Positions 41,971 through 52,368 of a stretch of 64,000 nt of DNA are shown here, in pieces; the first letter of the stretch is position 1, and every line of letters begins with the position of its first letter. The stretch is from JANQPA01 sp964628385 (GTDB lineage: Bacteria; Bacteroidota; Bacteroidia; Chitinophagales; Saprospiraceae). Below the pieces are notes generated by a model. That model worked only from the letters and a program-made list of their open reading frames with translations, did not search any database and was not told where the DNA came from. Made by a program: the position numbers and the translations under genes. Location: NCBI GenBank assembly GCA_964628385.1, contig CAZVOD010000008.1, positions 1 to 64,000 on the forward strand, written 5' to 3'.

Positions 41971-44694
41971 TTGAATCAACGCATTTACTGTTTAATTCTT
42001 TCATTTTTTCTGGTAAATTTTGCTCTTTCGGGCCAAATTAATCCGCTGGAAAGAAAGAAAGTGAGCCAGCCGAAGGAGAATGAGCGTATTGAAGAGCGAG
42101 ATTCAATACCAGACCAGCGCATACCACCTACTGATTCAGTCAACATACCTATTTCTAAAGATGCTTTACAAGACCGGGTGGAATACCACGGCGAGGATTC
42201 AATGATCTCGGACGTTATCAGGCAGGAGTTGTTGCTATACGGGGAAGGATCATACGTCAAATATCAGGATTTAAATATTACGGCCGGTTTCATCAGGCTG
42301 AATCTTGATTCCAATATGGTTACGGCTACCTACGAGCTGGACAGCCTAGGTAATAAAAAAGGCATACCGGATTTTAGTCAGGGAGACCAAAAGTTTACCT
42401 CTGAAAAGATGCGATATAATTATAAAAGCGGTAAAGGCAAGGTATACGATATTACCACGCAGCAAAATGATGTGGTAGTGAAAGGACAGGAGCTGAAGTT
42501 TATCAGGAGTCTTAATGATACCAGCCAGGCCGATATCTTATACACAGATCGGGGTATCTTCACTACCTGTACTCATGATACACCACACTTTGGCATTAGA
42601 ACCAGCCGCCAAAAGCTGATTAGTGAAAAGCTAGTCATTACCGGGCCCGCCAATCTGGAAATAATGGGGGTACCTACACCGCTGGTACTACCTTTTGCCT
42701 TTTTTCCGGTAAAGCAAGGACGCCAAACGGGGCTTCTTTTTCCCCGAGATTATGAATATTCTCAGCAATGGGGGTTCGGTCTGAGAGATATTGGCTGGTT
42801 TTTTCCTCTGGGAGAAAACTTTAACCTAACACTTAGAAATGACATTTACTTAAAAGGTACCTATGGTATTAAAGCAAATCTTCAATACAATAAAAGGTAT
42901 CGATATTCTGGAAATCTGAATTTGGGATTTGACAATAGGCGGTCTGAAAATAATGAGGGGGAGGTATTAAGACAACCCTCTTTTTCCCTGTCCTGGTCGC
43001 ATCAGCAGGCACAAGCTGCCCATCCCACCAACAAGTTTGGAGGGTCTATCAATATGCAGTTTTTTAATGATTATCAGGGTTTGGTTAACAACGATGCCAG
43101 AAACGTCTTGAACAACAGCTTGAACTCTAATTTTGGTTTTTCCAAAACTTGGCGGGGTAAGCCCTACAACCTCAACATTAAACTCAGCCACAGCCAAAAC
43201 AGGCAGACTAACCGTATGGATATCACTTTTCCCAACGTCCGTTTTTCTACGGGTAGCTTATATCCTTTTAAATCCAGTACAGGGGTTTCTAAATGGACAG
43301 ATAATATTGTTATTAACTATACCGGAGAGGCCAGAAATCAATTATCGGGCCAGGCCGATTCCTTTTTTATTGCTGAAACTTTTGATGATGCCAGGGTGGG
43401 GATAAGAAACAACTTAACGGCCAGTACTTCCTTCAAATTACTGAAATATTTCAGCCTGAACCCCTCTGTCAATTACGAAGAAGTCTGGAATTTCAAGCGG
43501 GTCAATTACGATTTTGATCCTACTGCTACAGTTCGTACGGATACGATTTTTGATCCAGACGATCCAACTATTTTTCAAGTAGTAAATGATACTACTGATT
43601 TTGGTGAGGTAGTAGCCGATACCGTTTGGCAGCTTGCGCCTTTTCGCCAGTATTCTTTTAATGTTGGGTTGACCACTCAAATTTTTGGTACGGTCAACTT
43701 TAATAGTCGTTGGTTACGAGGTATACGACATACTATAAAGCCTTCGATAGGTTTTTCATTTTCCCCTAATTATCTAAACGAAGACCTAGGGTACTATCAG
43801 GAGCTACAAACGGATAGCCGTTTTCCGGATCGGACCCAGACTTTTTCTACATTTTCAAATGGGGTATTTGGGGCCCCCTCTCGTTCTGGCCAGCGGATGG
43901 CATTGACGTACAGTTTTAGAAATATTCTGGAGGCCAAATATCTATCCAGGAAGGATACGGTGGTGGAAGAAAAGAAGCTAAAATTATTTGACAACCTTAA
44001 TGTTAGTGGTAGTTATAATTTTGCTGCTGATTCCCTGCAGTTCTCCCAAATTTCTATAAATGGGGCCACGAGGTTTTTCAAAGGCGTAACCACTCTTCGC
44101 TTTTCGGCGCTATACGATCTTTACGCCGCCAACGAGAATGGGCAGCGGGTCAATAAATTTGCTATCAATGAAACTGGTCAGCTCCTGCGATTCATTAATG
44201 CTAATGTCCGCATTGCCAATAATTTGACTGTGAGCAAAATTCGGGCACTTTTCCAGGGGAAAGAAGAGCCGTTGGATGATGGAAGCAAAGCAACAGGCCC
44301 CGGTATCCGGCCTGCAAAATCTAAAGAGGAAGATCTGTTAAGCCTTTTTGAGAACTTTAGCATTGGGCACAACATGGCTTTTCGCTGGGAGAAAAACCGA
44401 GAACAACGCGATACTTTCAGGATTACTACCAATACCATAAATATCCGAGGTTCAGTATCTTTGACAGATAACTGGAATATCAATGTCGGGAATATCGGTT
44501 ATGATTTTGTCAGAAAAGATATTTCTTATCCTTCCCTCGGCTTTAGCCGAGACCTGCACTGCTGGGAGCTGGGACTCAACTGGCAGCCAACCCGGGGGAC
44601 TTACAGCTTTTTTATCCGTGTAAAACCTGGCACACTAGACTTTATCAGCTTACCTTACCAACAAAATAATGCCGATGCCCGACGAGCTTTTTAA
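41971..44694 (+). CDS. lptD: LptD-like LPS-assembly outer-membrane protein
   Basis: A 907-residue protein expected to insert lipopolysaccharide into the outer leaflet. The start is TTG at 41971, as no ATG exists in frame before the signal peptide (CLILSFFLVNFALSGQ). The N-terminal OstA/LptA-like jellyroll (~75-220) contains LYGEGSYVKYQDLNITAGFI and YTDRGIFTTCTHDTPHFGI. A beta-barrel follows (~230-907), with PVKQGRQTGLLFPRDYEYSQ at its entrance and many aromatic-ended strands. This is the Bacteroidota form, which differs in length and sequence from E. coli LptD. It diverges from an amidase-MCE pair. Confidence 0.88.
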   Translation: MNQRIYCLILSFFLVNFALSGQINPLERKKVSQPKENERIEERDSIPDQRIPPTDSVNIPISKDALQDRVEYHGEDSMISDVIRQELLLYGEGSYVKYQDLNITAGFIRLNLDSNMVTATYELDSLGNKKGIPDFSQGDQKFTSEKMRYNYKSGKGKVYDITTQQNDVVVKGQELKFIRSLNDTSQADILYTDRGIFTTCTHDTPHFGIRTSRQKLISEKLVITGPANLEIMGVPTPLVLPFAFFPVKQGRQTGLLFPRDYEYSQQWGFGLRDIGWFFPLGENFNLTLRNDIYLKGTYGIKANLQYNKRYRYSGNLNLGFDNRRSENNEGEVLRQPSFSLSWSHQQAQAAHPTNKFGGSINMQFFNDYQGLVNNDARNVLNNSLNSNFGFSKTWRGKPYNLNIKLSHSQNRQTNRMDITFPNVRFSTGSLYPFKSSTGVSKWTDNIVINYTGEARNQLSGQADSFFIAETFDDARVGIRNNLTASTSFKLLKYFSLNPSVNYEEVWNFKRVNYDFDPTATVRTDTIFDPDDPTIFQVVNDTTDFGEVVADTVWQLAPFRQYSFNVGLTTQIFGTVNFNSRWLRGIRHTIKPSIGFSFSPNYLNEDLGYYQELQTDSRFPDRTQTFSTFSNGVFGAPSRSGQRMALTYSFRNILEAKYLSRKDTVVEEKKLKLFDNLNVSGSYNFAADSLQFSQISINGATRFFKGVTTLRFSALYDLYAANENGQRVNKFAINETGQLLRFINANVRIANNLTVSKIRALFQGKEEPLDDGSKATGPGIRPAKSKEEDLLSLFENFSIGHNMAFRWEKNREQRDTFRITTNTINIRGSVSLTDNWNINVGNIGYDFVRKDISYPSLGFSRDLHCWELGLNWQPTRGTYSFFIRVKPGTLDFISLPYQQNNADARRAF

Positions 44695-44754
44695 CCCATA
44701 AAAAAATCAGGGATGCGTTCCAGTTTGCCGAAAATATTACACAATAAATTAGAC

Positions 44755-44975
44755 TTTAGGAATGAGCAATAAGTAGATCGAGCTTTTTGACCGAGGGGAT
44801 TTTGTTCGAAGACAAGGCAGAAAACCTGCCGGCCGTCAGGCGGGCGTAGGCAATGCCACACGAAGAAAGGGGATAAAAGGGGCCCCTTTCTGAAGTCGGC
44901 GAGGCTTTCTAACGAAGTATTGGGGCAAAAGCCCCCGTCAAAAATGATGAGTTATTTTTTTCTCACTCCTTATTA
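44755..44975 (-). mobile_element. Short inverted-repeat element, family 2, copy B
   Basis: The core at ~44823-44912 is the reverse complement of the family 2 core at 34045-34130. Left edge TTTAGGAATGAGCAATAAG and right edge (read inward) ATAAGGAGTGAGAAAAAAAT agree with the edges of copy A as terminal inverted repeats. The right edge abuts the end of the transposase fragment at 44973. Confidence 0.7.
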
Positions 44976-45351
44976 TGAAAAAAGTTTCGTAGCTTTTCCC
45001 AACTCCCACTTGAATTTGCTTTTGTAGGTCCTGAACGGGCTGCAAGCTCTAAGATTACGAAGTCCGGCACAAATGACCGTGATATCATCTCTAAATTGCT
45101 GACAAAAGTGTCTGCATTTATCTTTGACAATTCGACAACGTTTAATGCCACAGATGGCATGCTCAACGGTGATCCTCAATTTGGCGACGTATTGGTTAAA
45201 CCATTTTTTAAGTTCAGATAGCTCGCCGTTTCGAGGTCTTTTATAAGGTTGAACGATAAAGACATTTTTCGGAACATATCCCTGGTAACCACTATCTTGA
45301 AATAAATGGATGCCATCGGGGTACTGGCATTGTTCCTGGTCAGCTATTTTT
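44973..45351 (-). pseudogene. 3' remnant of an IS5-type (DDE_Tnp_4) transposase
   Basis: The frame reads GIHLFQDSGYQGYVPKNV (the second catalytic Asp motif, D-GYqG), then RITVEHAICGIKRCRIVKD (the Glu motif), ending RTYKSKFKWELGKATKLFS. This is the C-terminal ~125 residues of a DDE_4 transposase; the N-terminal part and first Asp are absent. The open frame continues upstream into the last codons of the HYR protein (to 45407) only by chance. It differs in sequence from the remnant at 13165-13417, so a separate element was involved. Confidence 0.82.
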
Positions 45352-48300
45352 TTATCGTTGTAGTAAAACTCTATTGCGTTTGGATAACGCTTCGGCACGT
45401 AATTCAATGATGTAAGTGCCGTCTTGTAGCGAGGATAAGTCTAGTTGATAACTCTGTTCTACAAGGACTCCGAGATTTTGTCTGCGGATAAATTTCCCAT
45501 ACATATCATATATTATCAAGGTGGTTGATCGTCCCTGGAAAGGCTCCACGGAAAGGTTGATAAGACCGGCACTTGGATTGGGCCAGATATTCAGGTGATC
45601 TGTGAAGCTTTGCTCATTACTACTCAGGTTTTTTCGCGTAGCGGCTGAAGAACTTAAAGGTACTACAGATACCTGATCAAAAGTAGCTGCGACTTCCTGC
45701 GCCTCGCGGCTGGTCAGGAACAACCCGGCAGTTAGCTCTTCGGGTAGAGACATGATCTGAAAAAATATGATTTGCTGGCCGATATACATTTTTACCGTAT
45801 CAGCACTCCTGATAATTTTCAGGTGATCACTTCTATCGAGAGCCACATTAGGCAGGGGCCAGCTGGTTGAATTTCTGTTGCGACTGCCATATTCAGCACC
45901 TCCCGGCACGGCAGGACTTAGGCCCAGGTAAGCATATTTCGCATCTTCAAATAAATTTTCTCTGATCATCAAACCGGCCAGGCATCTTTGCCGGAGAGAT
46001 TTCACCCTACAACTTATTTCAAAGTTTCCTTCCAATGTTAGGTAAGTAAACTCTCCCCAGTCCTGGTTAAATACCACAGGACCAGAGGTCTTGTTACTGG
46101 TCAGTAAAAATTCTTCTCTACAGGAACTGTAAATACTGCTGCCTTTCGAAAAACCTAGCGGAGCAGATGAAAAACCCTCCGGTAATGCTGTCTGACCAAT
46201 GACAGTAATAAAAGCAAGGCAGCTGTCAGTATTACCATAAATATCTTCCACAATAACATAAGTGCTATCCGTACCGCTACAGTCAAAAATAGATTTGCTA
46301 AGCGTTGTTGTGGCAATTTCACAGTTATCATCCATTTGCAAAATCAGTTCCGCAGCAGTCAAGGTATCTAGCTCAGTAAGAGAATTGAGCGTTACGGTGG
46401 TGTCAAGGCAAAGGATATTGGGGCTTTCCCGATCTTCAACGGTCACACTAAAGCTACATTCTGCTATATTTCCTATGTCGTCTATTGCCAGATAAGTGAT
46501 TGTTTCGGTGCCAATATCAAAAAAGGAGCCACTTTCTTTACGTGACGTTCGGATGAGTACGGCCGTACCACAGTTGTCACTGAGTGTGGGCTCCTGGAAA
46601 GTCACGGTAGCGCCACAGTTGCCCAGTTGATTGGCTGTGACAATATTTTGCGGACAATTGATTACCGGAGCGACGCTATCTACAATAGTGATGGTAAAGC
46701 TGCAGGTGGCTTCATTGCCCGATTCATCAATAGTAGTGTAAGTTTCAATAGTATTACCAACAGGAAAAGCGGACCCACTGCCGAGTCCACTTGATAAGTT
46801 GGTCATTGGCGTACCACAATTATCTATTCCTGTTGGAGCGTTATAATTAACTAATTCTACACATTGATCTGAGGTCATTGCAACGATAGTATCTTCAGGA
46901 CATGTAATCGAAGGCGCAATACTGTCAAGTACAGTGATGCTAAAGTTACAACTAGAAGTATTTCCAGAAGCGTCCATAACAGTGTAGCGTTCTGTATTTT
47001 GGCCGACGGGAAAAGCGGCTCCACTCCCTAGGCCATCACTTAGGTTGATATTAAAGTCAGGGCAATTGTCAAGCGCTTTAGGTTGAGCATAGTTAACTAC
47101 TGCTGAGCAGGAGCCAGCCATTGCAAAGACCGTAATATCATCAGGACAGGTAATTTCGGGATTTTCATTGTCATTTATTGTTATGGTAAATGAGCAATTT
47201 GCTGTCAAACCTTGCTCATCTACGGCGGTGTACGTTTCAATATTTTCACCAACAAAAAACTCGGCTCCACTGCCCAGGCCAGCCGTCAAAAGGGTGGTAT
47301 CGAGCTCGCAGTTATCTATTCCGCCTGGAATGGCATAGTTGACAATAGCAGCGCATTGCCCGGGGGCTGTGTTGACCGTAGTATCATCCGGGCAGGTAAT
47401 TCGAGGAGCTACCTGATCCTGAACGACGATACGAAAACTGCAGGTATCCCGGTTTTGCCCCGTATCCATCACAATAAAGGTGAGCAGAGTGGTATCGATG
47501 GGGAAAGTACTGCCGCTCGGCATTCCATTTTCCAAAATAACATCATAATCTGTACAGTTGTCAATAATAAACGGAAGGTCGTAGTTGACAACAGCCGAAC
47601 AACTTTCTGGGTCCGTACTAACAACTGTATCGGCGGGACAGCTTATCTCTGGCTTTTCTTCATCAACAATTGTTATGGTGAAGGAGCAGGTGTCTGTGTT
47701 GCCCGAAGCATCTTCAACAACAAAAGTCTGAATGTTTTCTCCCGCTAAAAAGTGAGCGCCGGTTGGTTGTCCTTCAATCTGAAAAGTTCGTGGGTCAGGG
47801 CAATTGTCTACACCAGTGGGCGCCAGGTAGTTCACTATACCGGTACATTGACTGGGTAAATTGGGAGCTACAATGTCATTGGGGCATGTAATAGATGGAG
47901 CTACAGTATCCCGAACCGTAACCGTAAAACTGCACAGCGACTGGTTACCATTATCATCAGTAATCTGGTAGGTTTCTGTAGTGATACCATTCGGGAAAAT
48001 AGCTCCGCTGCCCAGGCCCGCTATTTGAGTGATATCAGCTACCTGGCAATTATCCGTACCTTCGGGCGCTAAATAGTCAATCATAGCACTACAATTGCCC
48101 GTACTGGAGAAAACTATTGTATCTGAAGGGCAATTAATAATTGGCGGGATCGAATCCGCCACGATAACCTGAAAATTACAGGTGGCTGTATTACCGCTCT
48201 CGTCGGTAGCGATATATGTTTCAGTGTTGCTACCGGGCGGAAAATTACCACCCGGGCCTATTCCTGACAGTAATTCCACTGTTACTTCTTCACAGTTATC

Positions 48301-51300
48301 ATTTCCCGAAGGGCTAATATAATCAACTATTGCGCTACAAGATTCCTCATCTGTACTTACCGTAATATTTTCGGGGCAAGATAGCTGTGGGGCATTCTCA
48401 TCAACAACCGTTACATTGAACTGGCAAGTGGCAATATTCCCGGATAAATCAGTGGCCCGGTACTCGACAGTTGTAGTACCAACCGGAAAAACACCGGGTG
48501 GAAGCCCTTTACTGCGAATAGTAGATGTGGGTAAGCATAAATCTTCACCTGCTGGTTCAATATAATTATAGATGGCTTCGCAGGTACCGGGGGAAGCCGT
48601 AATCACTGTATCAATAGGACAGGCGATGTCTGGAGCTTCATTGTCTACTACCGTTATGTTGAACGAACAAGAAGAAAGGTTACCTGCTGCATCTAAAGAA
48701 AAGTAACTTTCTGCCGTAGTACCAATCAAAAACGTACCACCCGGCCCTTGCCCGGAACTTCGCTGTACAGTTACCATGGAGCAATTGTCGGTAGCGGTAG
48801 GTAAGTCATAATCAAAGACAGTGGCACAAGTACCTGGGGTAATATTAATGGTGGTATCATTTGGGCAGACAAGAATCGGGGCTTCTCTGTCATAAACAGT
48901 TACCGAAAAACTGCAAGTAGCGATATTACCGGCGGCATCAACAGCTTCGTATCTGATAGTATTCTCTCCAGGTGGAAAATCAGAGCCACTACTCATACCC
49001 TCAACAAGTACAGAAGTGATAGCTTCGCAATTGTCAATAGCAATAGGATTGGCATAAGTGATTTGTGCAGTACAAACTTCGGGGGCTGTATTGACCTCTA
49101 TATTCTGGGGACATTCCAGAATGGGATCTTCATTATCTTCAACGGTCACTGTAAAGCTGCAAGTAGCTGTCAGTTCGTTATTATCAGTAGCTTCAAAGGT
49201 TTGAGTTGTTACACCCAACGGAAATGGTTGGCCACTGCTTATGCCTTCCAGTTGGGCCGTTATAACATCCGGGCAATTATCCGTACCCACCGGAATACTG
49301 TAATTCACTATCGCTTCACAAGCACCTTCTTCTGAGCTAACGATCGTATCATTGGGGCAGCTAATTTTCGGAGCTTCGTTATCAACAACGGTAACCGTAA
49401 AACTGCAGGATGCCGTATTTTCAAAACCATCAGTAACATCAAAGCTCACCAAAGTGCTGCCGACCGGAAATGCTGAGCCGCTCTCCAACCCTTCATTGAG
49501 AACCGTATTGATGTCCGGGCAATCATCCGTACCAACCGGAGTAATATAATCGACTATTGCCAAGCAACTACCGGGATCTACGTTGACAAAAGTATCTGTC
49601 GGACAGCTTATCATGGGAGGGCTGAGGTCAATAACAGTGATCAAAAAGCTACAGCTATCTGCATTACCGGAAATATCCGTGATAGTATATTGTTCTGTGG
49701 TATTTCCGGCCGAAAACCTGGCGCCGCTGCCCAGCCCTTGTGTTAAAGCAGTGGAAGAGCTCTGGCAAAGATCAAAGCCAGCTGGAATACTGTACTCAAT
49801 AATCGTATCGCATTGCCCAGGAGGTAAAATAACGGCAATATCGCCCGGGCAGTTAATAACTGGAGCTTCATTATCGATTACGGTGATGGTAAAGCTACAA
49901 GCATCCTGGTTGCCAGAAGGGTCTGTTACCCTAAATTTTTCAGTAGTCAATCCTACCGGAAAATCCTGGCCTGGCCCAAAGCCCTCCGTTTGTGTAAGTA
50001 TTGCATCCGGGCAGTTATCTGTGATTTGTGGTAATGGATAATCAACAATGGCCAGACAAGAGCCCGGATCTACATTAACTACAATATCTGTTGGACAGGT
50101 AATAGCTGGAACCTGCACATCCACTACCGTAATAATGAATGAACAGGTATCTGTATTACCTGCAGCATCTGTAACAGCATACTGCTCTCTGTGACTACCC
50201 ACAGGAAAAGAAGCTCCTGTGCCAAGGCCCGAAAGGAGCTCTATTGTGGGGTCGTCACAGTTGTCGATACTGCCGGGCAGTGAGTAGTTGACCACTGCAG
50301 CGCAAAGTCCAGGATCAACATTGACGGTTGTATCGTCTGGACAAATAATGATAGGTTGTTCATTGTCAATAATGTTTATGATAAATTTACAATTTGTGGA
50401 ATTTCCTGATTCGTCTGCAGCGGTATATTCTTCTTCATAAATACCTACCGGAAAAGCTGATCCGCTTCCTAATCCTTGTGTGAGGGTCACTATGGCCGCC
50501 GAGCAGTTGTCGGTGGCTACCGGAAGCTCATAATCAACAATAGCGGAGCAGGAGGCTTCCACGATTTCAACGGTAGTATCCGCCGGACAGGTCAGCAGCG
50601 GTGGTGTCTGGTCTATCACATTGATAGTGAATACACAGCGCCAGGTATTTTCGGCAAGGTCTGTCACGGTATAGATTTCCAGATGGGAACCTACCGGAAA
50701 TAGGCTCCCGCTGCCGGCTCCATCCTCAAGAAAGGTAAAAGGATTCGGACAATTGTCAGTGCCTACCGGTACTTCATATTCAATTAGTACTTCGCATTGT
50801 GCAGCTTCCAAAACGACTGTTGTATCTTTAGGACATTCAATCACGGGAGATTCTTCATCAATAACCGTCACATTGAAGCGACATATAGAGCTATTGCCTA
50901 GTAGATCTGTAAAGGTATATTCTTCAATGGTTGTGCCTAACGGAAAAATTGCACCACTACCCAGTCCTTGTGTGAGCTCTACGGCCAAGTCCGGGCAGTT
51001 ATCAACAGCCGTTGGCATGGCATAATCAACAATTGCGGCGCATTGCCCCTCTTGAGCAGTTATTTCAATGTCCGCAGGACAATCCACAGCAGGTGTTTCA
51101 TTATCTACTACCTCTACAATCATATCACATACGCTGACATTTCCGGCGTCATCACGAGCAGTAAAGGATAATAAGGTTCTGCCCACCGGAAATAGAGTAC
51201 TACTTTGGGGGCCCATATCCTGAAAAACCTCAGGAGAGATGCTGCAGTCATCAGTAGCTGTGGGTAGGTCAAAAATATAGATTGCGCCACATTCGCCCGG

Positions 51301-52059
51301 GTCATTGGTAATAATCAGGTCTAATTTAGGACAGTCAGTAAACTCGGGTGCTATTTCATCATCAGTACAACTATTTTGATTGATAAAAGTCACAACAATG
51401 GTTTCTCCAGGATCAAGGTCTATTAAAACGGCTTCATTGGAGATAGTTTTGCTGCTACCGTTATCCAAATCTCCTTCAATGGCGATATCCAGAGGAAACC
51501 TTCCCATGGGAGGTATTTGGTTAATATCGTAGGTGCCGGCTGGCAATTCATTAAAAAAGTCAGTCTGACCATTCTGTAAAGAAAAATCTCCCAATTGTGG
51601 GCTCGTCAATTCAAATAAAGCTTCATCTCCTTCGTCGGATAAAATGCTTACTATAATATTACCGGTTTGCTCCAGCGTATTTTGGGTACCTGAGCCCCGA
51701 AGACTAAAATTGGAATTATTGACTCCCGGGCAAATATCAATGGCCGGATTGATTTGCCAATTACCCACAGCTGAACCCGGTGGGTTGGGAAAAGAAGCAA
51801 ATGAAGAAGTATAAAAAATTTGTACAGGAGCCAGGGCAGATCTGACTTCCCATTCGGAGCCATTCCAGGCAATAATGGTCGAATCGCTTTCTTCCATCAC
51901 AGAATAGGCCGCGTATTTATTTTTTCCGTTTTCCTGGCCTACTAGTTGGAGAAATTGCATGCCAAGGTTGCAACCATTATTTTCATTGAGTTGTATAGTT
52001 TGGCCGTGTACTCCTATCATAACCAGTAGCATACCCAGAATAAGCAGCGTATTTTTCAT
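45352..52059 (-). CDS. Giant HYR-repeat secreted protein with type A T9SS domain
   Basis: 2235 residues. Signal peptide MKNTLLILGMLLVMIGVHGQ; an N-terminal part (~20-235) including a prealbumin-like segment (LPAGTYDINQ...VVTFINQNSC); then about 20 HYR domains of ~82 residues plus a degenerate one (~240-1925). HYR units have the form P.I.CP.D..V....G.C.A.V.Y..P...DNC, ending C.F.ITVVD, each with conserved Cys. Next is a ~175-residue concanavalin-like domain (FEISCRVKSLRQRCLAGLMI), then a type A T9SS sorting domain (NIWPNPSAGLINLSV to the final VLLQR). HYR domains are Ig-like modules of extracellular adhesion proteins; binding partner unknown. A transposase remnant begins right behind its stop. 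Confidence 0.93.
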   Translation of the reverse strand: MKNTLLILGMLLVMIGVHGQTIQLNENNGCNLGMQFLQLVGQENGKNKYAAYSVMEESDSTIIAWNGSEWEVRSALAPVQIFYTSSFASFPNPPGSAVGNWQINPAIDICPGVNNSNFSLRGSGTQNTLEQTGNIIVSILSDEGDEALFELTSPQLGDFSLQNGQTDFFNELPAGTYDINQIPPMGRFPLDIAIEGDLDNGSSKTISNEAVLIDLDPGETIVVTFINQNSCTDDEIAPEFTDCPKLDLIITNDPGECGAIYIFDLPTATDDCSISPEVFQDMGPQSSTLFPVGRTLLSFTARDDAGNVSVCDMIVEVVDNETPAVDCPADIEITAQEGQCAAIVDYAMPTAVDNCPDLAVELTQGLGSGAIFPLGTTIEEYTFTDLLGNSSICRFNVTVIDEESPVIECPKDTTVVLEAAQCEVLIEYEVPVGTDNCPNPFTFLEDGAGSGSLFPVGSHLEIYTVTDLAENTWRCVFTINVIDQTPPLLTCPADTTVEIVEASCSAIVDYELPVATDNCSAAIVTLTQGLGSGSAFPVGIYEEEYTAADESGNSTNCKFIINIIDNEQPIIICPDDTTVNVDPGLCAAVVNYSLPGSIDNCDDPTIELLSGLGTGASFPVGSHREQYAVTDAAGNTDTCSFIITVVDVQVPAITCPTDIVVNVDPGSCLAIVDYPLPQITDNCPDAILTQTEGFGPGQDFPVGLTTEKFRVTDPSGNQDACSFTITVIDNEAPVINCPGDIAVILPPGQCDTIIEYSIPAGFDLCQSSSTALTQGLGSGARFSAGNTTEQYTITDISGNADSCSFLITVIDLSPPMISCPTDTFVNVDPGSCLAIVDYITPVGTDDCPDINTVLNEGLESGSAFPVGSTLVSFDVTDGFENTASCSFTVTVVDNEAPKISCPNDTIVSSEEGACEAIVNYSIPVGTDNCPDVITAQLEGISSGQPFPLGVTTQTFEATDNNELTATCSFTVTVEDNEDPILECPQNIEVNTAPEVCTAQITYANPIAIDNCEAITSVLVEGMSSGSDFPPGENTIRYEAVDAAGNIATCSFSVTVYDREAPILVCPNDTTINITPGTCATVFDYDLPTATDNCSMVTVQRSSGQGPGGTFLIGTTAESYFSLDAAGNLSSCSFNITVVDNEAPDIACPIDTVITASPGTCEAIYNYIEPAGEDLCLPTSTIRSKGLPPGVFPVGTTTVEYRATDLSGNIATCQFNVTVVDENAPQLSCPENITVSTDEESCSAIVDYISPSGNDNCEEVTVELLSGIGPGGNFPPGSNTETYIATDESGNTATCNFQVIVADSIPPIINCPSDTIVFSSTGNCSAMIDYLAPEGTDNCQVADITQIAGLGSGAIFPNGITTETYQITDDNGNQSLCSFTVTVRDTVAPSITCPNDIVAPNLPSQCTGIVNYLAPTGVDNCPDPRTFQIEGQPTGAHFLAGENIQTFVVEDASGNTDTCSFTITIVDEEKPEISCPADTVVSTDPESCSAVVNYDLPFIIDNCTDYDVILENGMPSGSTFPIDTTLLTFIVMDTGQNRDTCSFRIVVQDQVAPRITCPDDTTVNTAPGQCAAIVNYAIPGGIDNCELDTTLLTAGLGSGAEFFVGENIETYTAVDEQGLTANCSFTITINDNENPEITCPDDITVFAMAGSCSAVVNYAQPKALDNCPDFNINLSDGLGSGAAFPVGQNTERYTVMDASGNTSSCNFSITVLDSIAPSITCPEDTIVAMTSDQCVELVNYNAPTGIDNCGTPMTNLSSGLGSGSAFPVGNTIETYTTIDESGNEATCSFTITIVDSVAPVINCPQNIVTANQLGNCGATVTFQEPTLSDNCGTAVLIRTSRKESGSFFDIGTETITYLAIDDIGNIAECSFSVTVEDRESPNILCLDTTVTLNSLTELDTLTAAELILQMDDNCEIATTTLSKSIFDCSGTDSTYVIVEDIYGNTDSCLAFITVIGQTALPEGFSSAPLGFSKGSSIYSSCREEFLLTSNKTSGPVVFNQDWGEFTYLTLEGNFEISCRVKSLRQRCLAGLMIRENLFEDAKYAYLGLSPAVPGGAEYGSRNRNSTSWPLPNVALDRSDHLKIIRSADTVKMYIGQQIIFFQIMSLPEELTAGLFLTSREAQEVAATFDQVSVVPLSSSAATRKNLSSNEQSFTDHLNIWPNPSAGLINLSVEPFQGRSTTLIIYDMYGKFIRRQNLGVLVEQSYQLDLSSLQDGTYIIELRAEALSKRNRVLLQR
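46430..51345 (-). repeat. About 20 tandem ~246-bp HYR coding repeats
   Basis: Regularly spaced units of ~82 residues within the giant HYR protein. Neighbouring units share segments such as GLGSGAxFPVG and DxxGNxxxCSFxITVxD almost unchanged, so the DNA repeats are long enough to recombine and change copy number. Confidence 0.9.
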
Positions 52060-52368
52060 CTTTGTTATTTTTCATTGAGTTGAATAGATGGTTTTCTCAC
52101 AGAAATTGGATTCCGAATACTGCTACTGATTTCAATAAGTATGCCGATCTTTTATATGTGAAGTATTTACCAAAATTATTACCTCTAGCTTTTAAGCTCT
52201 AAAATATAATTCTTCTCAAGCGGGTAATTTGACATAAAATTCTATATTCGGGATAACCGAAAGGGTAGTATTTGGGAAATGAGCAAACGGTGGAAGGCAG
52301 GAGCTATCCGGCTGGTAGATCAGAAAAGTAATTTTATTTAAGCCATAATTTTTAAACGATTTTTTATT

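Noticed and set aside
41696..42004. Minus-strand frame in the lptD-amidase gap
   Set aside because: It overlaps the lptD start and has no homology I recognise.
47212..47748. Plus-strand open frame of 178 codons inside the HYR gene
   Set aside because: Antisense shadow of the repeat units; composition is not that of a real protein.
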